Positions 1 through 7,090 of a DNA stretch of 21,206 bases are shown one piece after another. The stretch's first letter is position 1. Every line of letters starts with the position of its first letter. The stretch spans positions 1-21,206 of the forward strand of contig CALDOU010000064.1 of assembly GCA_937912175.1 (NCBI GenBank), in the 5' to 3' direction. Origin of the DNA: an uncultured Clostridia bacterium (lineage in GTDB: Bacteria; Bacillota; Clostridia; Oscillospirales; Acutalibacteraceae). The notes below the pieces were generated by a model. It was not told the DNA's origin. It did not search any database and saw only the letters and a list, made by a program, of their open reading frames with translations. Both the position numbers and the translations under genes were made by a program.

Positions 1-1
1 A

Positions 2-403
2 AACGAAAGACAACTGACACCTGAATCATTAGGCAAGTTTATTAACACTATCAATGCTGCACCTAAATCAGGCTTTTTTGTTGTGGAAGAAAACGAAGAG
101 ATTTTAGGCTACCTACTACTAAAAGGTGAAAATTTTTCTCGTACCTCTCACCGTGCATCCATTGCGATAGGCGTACACAGCCTTAGTCGCGGAAAAGGCA
201 CAGGTACGAAGCTATTTGAGTATGTGATACACTGGGCGAAACAACAGCAGCTACATCGCTAAGAATTAACGGTTATCGAACACAATCATCAAGCAATTCA
301 TCTTTATAGAAAAATGGGCTTTAAAGAAGAAGGCATCAAAAGAGATTCTTTGTGGATTGATGGACAATTTGTAAATGAAATTTATATGAGCTTACTCCTT
401 TAA
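2..403 (+). pseudogene. GNAT-family N-acetyltransferase, 3' part, interrupted by an in-frame stop
   Basis: One open frame runs from the left edge to a TAA at 401-403 but contains a TAA at 260-262. Upstream of the stop are beta strands typical of GNAT enzymes and an acetyl-CoA binding loop (SRGKGTGTKLFEYV, matching the R/Q-x-x-G-x-G/A signature). After the stop the same frame continues as ELTVIEHNHQAIHLYRKMGF, the classic GNAT C-terminal motif. Because the homology resumes directly in the same frame, this looks like a single leucine codon (TTA) changed to TAA, with no deletion. The N-terminus lies outside the window. The gene is on the opposite strand to most neighbours and looks less AT-rich than they do, so it may be an acquired gene in decay. 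TAA ends many intact genes here, so recoding is unlikely. A truncated protein could still be made, but it would lack the last strands and helix. Confidence 0.8.
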
Positions 404-409
404 CAAAAA

Positions 410-450
410 AGAACCAAAGACACCCCCGAATGGGCGACTTTGGTTCTACC
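410..450 (+). terminator. Hairpin terminator after the GNAT pseudogene
   Basis: A 10-bp perfect inverted repeat, AGAACCAAAG (410-419) with CTTTGGTTCT (438-447), has an inner CCC/GGG pairing. It lies just past the GNAT stop codon. On the + strand it is followed by ACCATTTTT. On the minus strand it is followed by a run of U, so it could work in both directions. Confidence 0.6.
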
Positions 451-480
451 ATTTTTACCGACAATTATTCTTAGCAAAAG

Positions 481-508
481 AAAAAAGCGCATAGCCTCTG
501 CTATACGC
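481..508 (-). terminator. Rho-independent terminator of the tRNA operon
   Basis: On the minus strand an 8-bp stem (508-501 with 494-487, one U-G pair) with a 6-nt loop is followed directly by six U (486-481). It starts 8 nt beyond the 3' end of tRNA-Glu, as expected for the end of the tRNA transcript. Confidence 0.85.
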
Positions 509-515
509 CTGTGAA

Positions 516-587
516 TGACCCGTACGAGAATCGAACTCGTGTTACCGCCGTGAAAGGGCGGTGTCTTAACCGCTTGACCACCGGGCC
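516..587 (-). tRNA. tRNA-Glu (anticodon UUC)
   Basis: The minus strand folds into a complete 72-nt cloverleaf, from GGCCCGG at 587 to the discriminator A at 516, with anticodon TTC at 554-552. The D stem (GTC/GAC), anticodon stem (CCGCC/GGCGG) and T stem (ACGAG/CTCGT) are fully paired. CCA is not encoded. The last acceptor pair is G7 against A66, a mismatch; firmicute tRNA-Glu normally has U7-A66. It is the second gene of the operon, 13 nt after tRNA-Met. Confidence 0.95.
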
Positions 588-600
588 GTTTAAAATTAAT

Positions 601-677
601 TGGTAGCGACAGATGGACTCGAACCATCGACACTTCGGGTATGAACCGAATGCTCTAGCCAACTGAGCTATGCCGCC
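601..677 (-). tRNA. tRNA-Met (anticodon CAU), elongator type
   Basis: The minus strand forms a 77-nt cloverleaf including an encoded CCA (603-601). The acceptor stem is GGCGGCA/TGTCGCT, the anticodon stem TTCGG/CCGAA with CAT at 643-641, and the T stem GATGG/CCATC. The anticodon stem lacks the three G-C pairs of initiator tRNA and position 1 is paired, so this is an elongator. A tRNA-Ile with CAU modified to lysidine is a formal alternative, but the overall sequence looks like elongator Met. Confidence 0.93.
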
Positions 678-726
678 ATCTTCACAACCATACAAAACCA
701 ACTGGTTATCTACACAGTACTTTAAC

Positions 727-756
727 AGTATATCATATAAGGTCTGAATTTGTCAA
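727..756 (-). promoter_or_regulatory. Sigma-A-type promoter of the tRNA-Met/tRNA-Glu operon
   Basis: Reading the minus strand, TTGACA (756-751) is followed by an 18-nt spacer and TATACT (732-727), with a TG one base before the -10 box (extended -10). Predicted start is near 720, giving a leader of about 43 nt before tRNA-Met. The -35 box is perfect consensus, as expected for a stable RNA promoter. Confidence 0.8.
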
Positions 757-772
757 CACTTATTTTGACAAA
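749..772. repeat. Perfect 8-bp inverted repeat covering the tRNA promoter -35 box
   Basis: TTTGTCAA (749-756) and TTGACAAA (765-772) are perfect reverse complements separated by 8 nt. The left arm includes the -35 hexamer of the tRNA promoter. No U-run follows on either side, so it does not look like a hemW terminator. It may be an operator, or simply chance in AT-rich DNA. Confidence 0.4.
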
Positions 773-802
773 ACTTTAGATTTTCACTTTAACTAATATA
801 CT

Positions 803-1930
803 CTAAATTATCTCAGAAATAATATAGTTAGAAACCAAAAAACCTTTTTCGTTAAGTGAAATATTTTTATCATCAATTTTTAAAAATCCATATTTTGCAA
901 ATTTTTCAGCTTTTTGAAAATACTTTTGAGGAATATCCTTACCGAACTTATATTTAAATTCATCATTATTCAAACCTTTCGAGGTGCGTAACTTTAACAT
1001 CACAAATTCTTTTTCAGGTTCAAATTTACATTCAAAAATCGTTTTGGGGAAATTTATAAACCCCGCCAAATCTTTAGGGTAATAAAACCTTTTGTTTTCA
1101 ACCAAACTATGTGCTGACGGTCCAATTCCCAAATATTCATCCAAATTCCAATATTTTAAATTATGTCGGCTTTCAAACCCTTTAAAAGCAAAATTTGAAA
1201 TCTCGTAATGACCATACCCCATCTTTTTTGCCAAATCACAAGCATAAAAATAAATATCAGCATATTCATCATCATCAAAAAATTTATACTTTTCTTTATT
1301 AAAATAAAAAGGCGTTCCATCTTCGATTTTCAACAAATAAGACGATACATGTGGAATATCGTTTTCTTTGCAAAAACAAAAAAAATCATATACATCTTTT
1401 TTTTCTTGATATGGTGCACCAAGAATAATATCCAAAGAAACATTATTGATTTTAGATTTTTCGGCAGCAAGAACAGACTTAAATATATCCTCCGTGTTGT
1501 GCCTTCTTCCTAATATTTTCAAATTTGAATTATTTAAAGACTGAGCACCGATAGAAACTCTATTGATGCCATAATAATTCAATTTTTCAAAGTCAATTTT
1601 ATCATAATCGGCCGGATTGACCTCTAGCGTTATTTCAGGGTATTCGTTCAAAAACCCAAAGTGGAAATTTTCTTTTACACTCGTTAAAATTTTTATAATT
1701 TGTTCCGAGCTTAAAACACTCGGCGTTCCACCGCCGATATATACAGTATCTACAACTTTATTTTCTAAGCGAGAACCCCATTTTCTTAATTCTGAACATA
1801 CCGTTAAAATATATTTTTCAACGTAATCCGATGTAAAATTTGATAAAGAATAAAAATCACAATATGGACATTTACTTTTGCAAAAAGGTACATGAATATA
1901 TATTCCCAATGATTTTTTTAACATATTCAT
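803..1930 (-). CDS. hemW: Radical SAM haem chaperone HemW
   Basis: HemW is a radical-SAM-fold protein that binds haem and passes it to client enzymes. It is often misannotated as oxygen-independent coproporphyrinogen III oxidase. The frame encodes 375 aa, the usual family length. The cluster motif is CKSKCPYCDF (Cys17, 21, 24). Phe follows two residues after the last Cys, whereas true HemN has a fourth Cys there, so HemW is the better call. The glycine motif GGGTPS and the later GIGPSAHS segment also fit. Two starts are possible: ATG at 1930, or ATG at 1924, which is better spaced (7 nt) from a weak GGTG; both are plausible and differ by two residues. It is the last gene of the pnp-to-hemW run, 19 bp after lepA, which is its common neighbour in Firmicutes. 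Confidence 0.93.
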   Translation of the reverse strand: MNMLKKSLGIYIHVPFCKSKCPYCDFYSLSNFTSDYVEKYILTVCSELRKWGSRLENKVVDTVYIGGGTPSVLSSEQIIKILTSVKENFHFGFLNEYPEITLEVNPADYDKIDFEKLNYYGINRVSIGAQSLNNSNLKILGRRHNTEDIFKSVLAAEKSKINNVSLDIILGAPYQEKKDVYDFFCFCKENDIPHVSSYLLKIEDGTPFYFNKEKYKFFDDDEYADIYFYACDLAKKMGYGHYEISNFAFKGFESRHNLKYWNLDEYLGIGPSAHSLVENKRFYYPKDLAGFINFPKTIFECKFEPEKEFVMLKLRTSKGLNNDEFKYKFGKDIPQKYFQKAEKFAKYGFLKIDDKNISLNEKGFLVSNYIISEII

Positions 1931-1949
1931 GCACCAACTTTTTAAAAAT

Positions 1950-3773
1950 TTATTCTTCGTCCAATTTTAAGACTGACATAAATGCGTCTTGGGGAATTTC
2001 TACACTACCTAACTGACGCATACGTTTCTTACCTTCTTTTTGCTTTTCCAAAAGCTTTTTCTTACGAGTAATATCTCCACCGTAACACTTAGATAAAACG
2101 TCTTTGCGCATCGCTTTAACGGTTTCTCTGGCAATTATTTTACCTCCGATAGCCGCTTGAATAGGCACTTCAAACAACTGCCGCGGTATTTTTTCTTTTA
2201 GCTTTTCCACCATTTTTCTTGCCCTGTGATAAGCCTTTTCACGGTGAATTATAAAAGAAAGCGCGTCTACTACATCACCATTCAACATTATATCCAATTT
2301 TACAAGATCTGACTTTTCATATCCTATAACTTCATAGTCAAAGGAAGCGTATCCTTTAGTTTTTGATTTTAAAGAATCAAAGAAATCATAAACTATTTCA
2401 TTAAGTGGAAGTTTATAATGGATATCCACCCTTTCGGTATCTATATACTTCATATCCACATATATTCCACGTCTATCTTGACAAAGTTCCATTATTGCCC
2501 CTATGAAACTTGAAGGCGCATAAATATGAGCATCGGTAATAGGTTCCAATGACTCCGCAATATTTGCGGGAGATGGATAATTAGTGGGATTATCTATAAA
2601 AACAGTACTCCCGTTCATCAAATTTATTTTATAAATAACACTTGGAGCGGTAGTTATTAAATCAAGATTATACTCTCTTTCAAGCCGCTCTTCTATAATC
2701 TCCATATGAAGCAACCCTAAAAATCCACATCTAAATCCAAATCCCAAAGCCATAGAAGTTTCAGGCTCATAGGAAAGCGAAGCATCACTTAATTTCAATT
2801 TTTCCAATGCATCTTTTAAATCTCCGTATTTTGAACCATCCAAAGGATAAACACCGCAAAAAACCATTGGGTTTACTTCTCTATACCCCGGCAAAGGGTT
2901 CAAAGCCGGATTACTTTCCAAGGTAATGGTGTCCCCCACCTTAGCTGAACTTACCGTCTTTATGGATGCAGCTATATATCCAACCTCACCGGCAGTTAAA
3001 ATTCCCGTCGGTTCCAAATTTATAGCCCTTGAAGCCCCACATTCCGTAACCGTAAAAGACTCCCCACCGGCCATAAATTTTATTTTATCCCCTGTTTTTA
3101 CTGTTCCGTCTATAATTCGGACATAAACAATTACTCCTTTATAAGCATCATAAAAAGAATCGAATATAAGAGCTTTTAAAGGTTCGTTTTCATCGCCTTT
3201 CGGCGGAGGGACATTTTTAACTATGCTTTCCAAAATATCTTTCACATTCAGTCCCGTTTTGGCGGAAACTTTAGGTGCATCATCAGCAGGAATACCTATA
3301 ATATCCTCAATTTCACGACTTACTCTTTCGGGGTCGGCACTTGGTAAATCAATTTTATTTATTACAGGTATTATTTCAAGCCCTGCATCTAATGCAAGGT
3401 AAGTATTTGCAAGTGTTTGCGCTTCTATTCCCTGAGAAGCATCTACTACCAAAATCGCTCCTTCACAAGCCGCCAAAGAGCGTGAAACTTCATAGTTAAA
3501 ATCCACATGTCCGGGAGTATCTATCAAATTAAAAAGGTATTCCTTACCATCATGAGCATTATAATAAAGGCTAACAGCATGGGATTTTATTGTAATCCCA
3601 CGCTCTTTTTCCAAATCCATATTATCCAAAAGCTGACTTTCCATTTCCCTTGCGGAAACAGAATCTGTAAGCTCCAAAATTCTGTCAGCAAGAGTGGATT
3701 TTCCGTGATCTATATGGGCTATTATGCTAAAGTTTCGTATTCTATCTTTTGGAAATCCTTTTTCCAATTTCAT
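1950..3773 (-). CDS. lepA: Elongation factor 4 (LepA), translational GTPase
   Basis: EF4 is a ribosome-binding GTPase related to EF-G that acts on stalled or back-translocated ribosomes and in subunit biogenesis. The 607-aa product has the full family length. GTPase motifs are clear: AHIDHGKST (G1, about 19-27), ERGITIK (G2/switch I, 57-63), DTPGH (G3, 85-89) and NKID (G4, 139-142). The C-terminal part carries the LepA-specific domain, including the basic block DITRKKKLLEKQKEGKKRMR. The ATG at 3773 is preceded by GGGAG with 10-nt spacing. It lies 41 bp after the last glycosyltransferase and 19 bp before hemW, so it is probably cotranscribed with both. Confidence 0.98.
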   Translation of the reverse strand: MKLEKGFPKDRIRNFSIIAHIDHGKSTLADRILELTDSVSAREMESQLLDNMDLEKERGITIKSHAVSLYYNAHDGKEYLFNLIDTPGHVDFNYEVSRSLAACEGAILVVDASQGIEAQTLANTYLALDAGLEIIPVINKIDLPSADPERVSREIEDIIGIPADDAPKVSAKTGLNVKDILESIVKNVPPPKGDENEPLKALIFDSFYDAYKGVIVYVRIIDGTVKTGDKIKFMAGGESFTVTECGASRAINLEPTGILTAGEVGYIAASIKTVSSAKVGDTITLESNPALNPLPGYREVNPMVFCGVYPLDGSKYGDLKDALEKLKLSDASLSYEPETSMALGFGFRCGFLGLLHMEIIEERLEREYNLDLITTAPSVIYKINLMNGSTVFIDNPTNYPSPANIAESLEPITDAHIYAPSSFIGAIMELCQDRRGIYVDMKYIDTERVDIHYKLPLNEIVYDFFDSLKSKTKGYASFDYEVIGYEKSDLVKLDIMLNGDVVDALSFIIHREKAYHRARKMVEKLKEKIPRQLFEVPIQAAIGGKIIARETVKAMRKDVLSKCYGGDITRKKKLLEKQKEGKKRMRQLGSVEIPQDAFMSVLKLDEE

Positions 3774-3814
3774 AAAATTTAAACTCCCAACAGAAATTTT
3801 TTAATTAATTTTCG

Positions 3815-4885
3815 TTATCCCCTTGCAATTTCCTTTAAAACATTAACCTTTTCCTGTTGTTCTAAAGTTAACACCACACCGTGTTGTTTCACTAATTGAT
3901 CTTCTATTAATTCTATAGTTTTTCGAGAAAAATATATTTTATCTTGTATGTCACTCAAATCTTCGGTAATTCTTATAAACGTAGAACCCAGTATATTATT
4001 TACAAGCCAGCTGTCACTATTGTCAAAATTAAATCTGTAACGATTTTTTATAAGCTCTTGTCCGCCGGGGATAGCACTTTCCAATATTTTTTTTGCATTT
4101 GAAACAGTTAGAGCAGAGTTTGGTCGATTTTGACGATAACAATAAAAAATATTGTCGTCATGCGCAACTTTCCGTACATTTGAAAAAGCTATTATGTTAA
4201 ATAATCCATCCTCACCGCGGGAAATACCTTCTTTAAAATAAATGTCATTTTCAATCAAAAACGATTTTTTCCAAATTTTATTCCACACAGATGACATCTC
4301 AATTTTTAGTGCATAATAAGGAATTTCAGAACTTTCACAAGTATTAAAACTTATTTTTGATTCATCATGACCAAAACTGTTAACATCAATATTTTGGCCA
4401 TCAATAAAGCACATATTACCCAAACACGCAACATCAACATTATATTTTTCCGCACATTGATATGCTTTTTCACAAGCATATGGGGGAATTAAGTCGTCCG
4501 AATCCGCAAACATTATATACTTACCTTTGGAAACCTTAATACCGTTATTTCTGGCAACAGAAACTCCACAATTTTTTTGATTTACTATTTTTATTCTATG
4601 GTCTTTTTTTGCGTGATTTTTTAAAATTTGTAAAGAGCTATCCTTAGAACCATCATTTACGCATACTATTTCCAACTCTTTAAGTGTTTGATTTTCTATG
4701 GTATTTAAACATTCATCTAAATAATTTTCTGTATTGTAAACAGGAATTACCACTGAAACTTTAGCATTATCAACGCCTTTTAAATAAGAATATTCTTCAC
4801 TTAAATGTCTTAATTTTACAAAACCCAATGCACAAAGTAACATCACAGAAAATAACCACATTGCCACATTAAAAGCTTTTTTCAC
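3815..4885 (-). CDS. Family 2 glycosyltransferase with one N-terminal membrane segment (third of three paralogues)
   Basis: This 356-aa protein begins with a hydrophobic segment at about residues 7-23, followed by a GT2 domain of GT-A fold. Visible motifs are VSVVIPVYNTENYLDECL (nucleotide-binding start), VNDGSKD, the metal-binding DSDD near residue 128, and the acceptor-side ED of GEDGLFN. A conserved KIWKKSFL and a YRQNRPNSA segment are shared with the two paralogues upstream. It probably transfers a sugar to a cell-envelope acceptor; donor and acceptor cannot be read from sequence. The start is GTG at 4885, with GAGGGG 10 nt upstream overlapping the end of the previous gene (gap only 7 bp), so translation is probably coupled. 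The 16-aa tail LTLEQQEKVNVLKEIARG resembles the end of the second copy. Confidence 0.88.
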   Translation of the reverse strand: MKKAFNVAMWLFSVMLLCALGFVKLRHLSEEYSYLKGVDNAKVSVVIPVYNTENYLDECLNTIENQTLKELEIVCVNDGSKDSSLQILKNHAKKDHRIKIVNQKNCGVSVARNNGIKVSKGKYIMFADSDDLIPPYACEKAYQCAEKYNVDVACLGNMCFIDGQNIDVNSFGHDESKISFNTCESSEIPYYALKIEMSSVWNKIWKKSFLIENDIYFKEGISRGEDGLFNIIAFSNVRKVAHDDNIFYCYRQNRPNSALTVSNAKKILESAIPGGQELIKNRYRFNFDNSDSWLVNNILGSTFIRITEDLSDIQDKIYFSRKTIELIEDQLVKQHGVVLTLEQQEKVNVLKEIARG

Positions 4886-4892
4886 AGGTTAA

Positions 4893-5960
4893 TTACCCCT
4901 CTACAATATTTTTTAAAACATTTAGGTTTTCCTTGTGCCAATCTTCTAATTTTACACCACGTTCTTTAACTAATTTTTCCTCAATTAAATATACTACTTT
5001 TTCAGCAAAAAACTTTTTGTCTTCTTCGTTTTTAGTATCATTAACAATATGGTTATAATTAAGGTCAAAAACCTTAGAAACCAACCATTCTGTTCCTCTT
5101 TCAAAATTAAACACATCAAAATTATTGACTAATTCTTCAGAAGCTTTGGTAGAAGCCGTAAGTACTTTTTTTGCATTAAATTCAGTTACAGCGGATCCGG
5201 GCCTGTTGGTTCTGTAAAGATAGAAAATATTGTCATCTTGAACCATTTTAGTCACATGCGGGAAAACCAATAAATTAAACAATTGATCTTCGTAATGTGT
5301 TACTCCTTCTTTAAACCAAATATTATTATCGGTAATAACGGATTTCTTATATACTTTTGTAACTATATAACCGGTATTTTCCACCATATCATAAAAGGGA
5401 TTTTGATTTTTGCTTCTTTCACAAACCTTTACTTTTGACGAATCATACGCAAAATCATTAATATTTATTTCATCTCCGTCTATAAAGGTTTGAAGTTTAA
5501 AGGATACTACATCCACTTTATATTTTTTCAGATCATTATATGCTTTTTCCATGGAATACGGCGGAATTAAATCATCGGAATCTATAAATGAAATATATTT
5601 TCCTTGTGCGGCTCTTATTCCGGCATTTCTTGCCGAACAAACTCCTCCGTTTGCTTGATTTATAACTTTAACTCTTTCATCTTTGGAAGCATGATTTTGT
5701 AAAATTTCCAAAGAGTTATCCCTTGAGCCGTCGTTTACACAAATAATTTCAATTTCTTTTAAGGTCTGTTTTTCAAGACATTCCAAGCATTCGTCCAAAT
5801 ATTTTTCGGTATTATATACCGGAACAACAATAGAAATTTTATATGGATAAGAATTTTCTTCCTTAACCTCTATAATTTTTTTAGAAGTAAAAACTGTCAA
5901 AACAATGGCAGCCACAAGCATAACGGTAATAAAAACGTACCTTTTAATACTTTTTTTCAT
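4893..5960 (-). CDS. Family 2 glycosyltransferase with one N-terminal membrane segment (second of three paralogues)
   Basis: The product is 355 aa: a lysine-rich N-terminus (MKKSIKR), a membrane segment at about 8-25, a charged linker, then a GT2 domain. Motifs are ISIVVPVYNTEKYLDECL from residue 42, VNDGSRD, SARNAGI, IDSDD (DSDD at 127-130) and YEDQLFN. It differs most from its paralogues just before the ED motif (NTGYIVTKVYKKS in place of the WNKxWKxS form), which may mean a different acceptor. The ATG at 5960 follows AAAGGAAG. It sits 31 bp after the first copy and 7 bp before the third. The single N-terminal anchor with positive charges in front would predict the catalytic domain outside the cell, which is odd for a nucleotide-sugar enzyme. 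Confidence 0.88.
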   Translation of the reverse strand: MKKSIKRYVFITVMLVAAIVLTVFTSKKIIEVKEENSYPYKISIVVPVYNTEKYLDECLECLEKQTLKEIEIICVNDGSRDNSLEILQNHASKDERVKVINQANGGVCSARNAGIRAAQGKYISFIDSDDLIPPYSMEKAYNDLKKYKVDVVSFKLQTFIDGDEININDFAYDSSKVKVCERSKNQNPFYDMVENTGYIVTKVYKKSVITDNNIWFKEGVTHYEDQLFNLLVFPHVTKMVQDDNIFYLYRTNRPGSAVTEFNAKKVLTASTKASEELVNNFDVFNFERGTEWLVSKVFDLNYNHIVNDTKNEEDKKFFAEKVVYLIEEKLVKERGVKLEDWHKENLNVLKNIVEG

Positions 5961-5991
5961 ACAACATACTTCCTTTAATCACATTTCTTGT

Positions 5992-7071
5992 TTATAGAAA
6001 ACTTTTCAAATTATTCATCATGCTGATATTATCTCCTTCAGGAGTAATATCATATTTTTTCAGAAAATCATTTATTATTTCAAGCGATTTTTCGGCATAA
6101 TATTTTTTATCTTCAGCATTATCTAAATCGTACGAAATGGGAGAATACACTAAATATAACATACTCGACAATATCCACTGGTCACTGCCTTCAAACTTGA
6201 TTTTATTTCTTTTTTCGTTAAGTCCTTCTAACATTATAATATAACTTTCAAGTCTTTTTTTACCATCTTTTTGAGTTACAGTCATAGCAGAGCCCGGCCT
6301 GCTTGTCCTATAACAGTATAATTGGTTTTTATCTCTTACAGTTTTAAAAACGGATGAAGCAGCTATCATATTAAACAAGGTATCTTCTCCCCTATTAATA
6401 CCTTTTTTAAATGAAAAATCATTACTTTTTATAAAAGACCTTTTCCATAGTTTGTTCCAAACAATATCAACATTAAAATCAAGAGGTTGAAACGGTTTTT
6501 CTGAGGGATTTCTTTCTTTAATTTCAAAACTTGACTCTCTATAAGAAAGTGATGAAGCACCAGTTTCTTCCCCGTCTATAAAACCATGAAAATCAAATTC
6601 AACAATATCTACATTGTGCTTAGTAGCTAAACCGTATGCTCTTTCATACGCCCACGGAACTACAATATCATCTGAATCCAAAAAAGCTATGTATTCACCG
6701 GAAGCTTTTTTTATTCCGGCATTACGTGCTGCGGAAACCCCCGCATTTTTTTGGTTAACTATCTTTATGCGCCTGTCTTTTGATCGGTGTTTTTCAAGCA
6801 CGCTTAAAGAGTTATCTGTTGAGCCATCATTTACGCATATAATTTCAATTTCTTTTAACGTCTGATTTTCAACGCTATTTAAACATTCATCTAAATATTT
6901 TTCGGTATTATAAACCGGAATAACCACAGAAACTTTGGCGCTGTTTATTATTCCTTTGCTTTTAAGTACCAATAAACTAATTATTGCTGCCGTTAAAAAT
7001 CCAATTATAATAGTCCCTATTGCAATAAAGCGCTTATTTTTATTAACCCTTTTAAATCTTTTAGCCAACAA
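5992..7071 (-). CDS. Family 2 glycosyltransferase with one N-terminal membrane segment (first of three paralogues)
   Basis: The product is 359 aa with a strongly basic N-terminus (KRFKRVNKNKR), a membrane segment at about 15-36, and a GT2 domain starting at VSVVIPVYNTEKYLDECL (47-64). The DSDD metal site is at 132-135 and the ED pair at 229-230. There is no ATG at the start: two consecutive TTG codons (7071 and 7068) follow a perfect AGGAGG at 7082-7077, spaced 5 and 8 nt, so initiation is at a TTG; the second has the better spacing. The gene begins 19 bp after pnp. Gene order and spacing suggest expression from the pnp transcript. As with its paralogues, the substrate cannot be assigned. Confidence 0.88.
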   Translation of the reverse strand: MLAKRFKRVNKNKRFIAIGTIIIGFLTAAIISLLVLKSKGIINSAKVSVVIPVYNTEKYLDECLNSVENQTLKEIEIICVNDGSTDNSLSVLEKHRSKDRRIKIVNQKNAGVSAARNAGIKKASGEYIAFLDSDDIVVPWAYERAYGLATKHNVDIVEFDFHGFIDGEETGASSLSYRESSFEIKERNPSEKPFQPLDFNVDIVWNKLWKRSFIKSNDFSFKKGINRGEDTLFNMIAASSVFKTVRDKNQLYCYRTSRPGSAMTVTQKDGKKRLESYIIMLEGLNEKRNKIKFEGSDQWILSSMLYLVYSPISYDLDNAEDKKYYAEKSLEIINDFLKKYDITPEGDNISMMNNLKSFL

Positions 7072-7090
7072 TAACTCCTCCTAAAAATTT

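Noticed and set aside
2..403. Readthrough or recoding of TAA 260-262 as an amino acid
   Set aside because: TAA is the ordinary stop for many intact genes in the window, including lepA, pnp, scfA and scfB, and no recoding structure is evident.
501..701. A 66-codon minus-strand reading frame over the tRNA genes
   Set aside because: It is read straight through both tRNA cloverleaves; the tRNA structures fully explain the sequence.
749..772. Terminator for hemW
   Set aside because: The 8-bp hairpin is AT-rich and no U-run follows it; it overlaps a strong promoter instead.
803..1930. Oxygen-independent coproporphyrinogen III oxidase (HemN) as the name for this gene
   Set aside because: The cluster motif is CxxxCxxC followed by D-F; HemN carries an additional Cys two residues after the third. 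Length and lepA neighbourhood also fit HemW.
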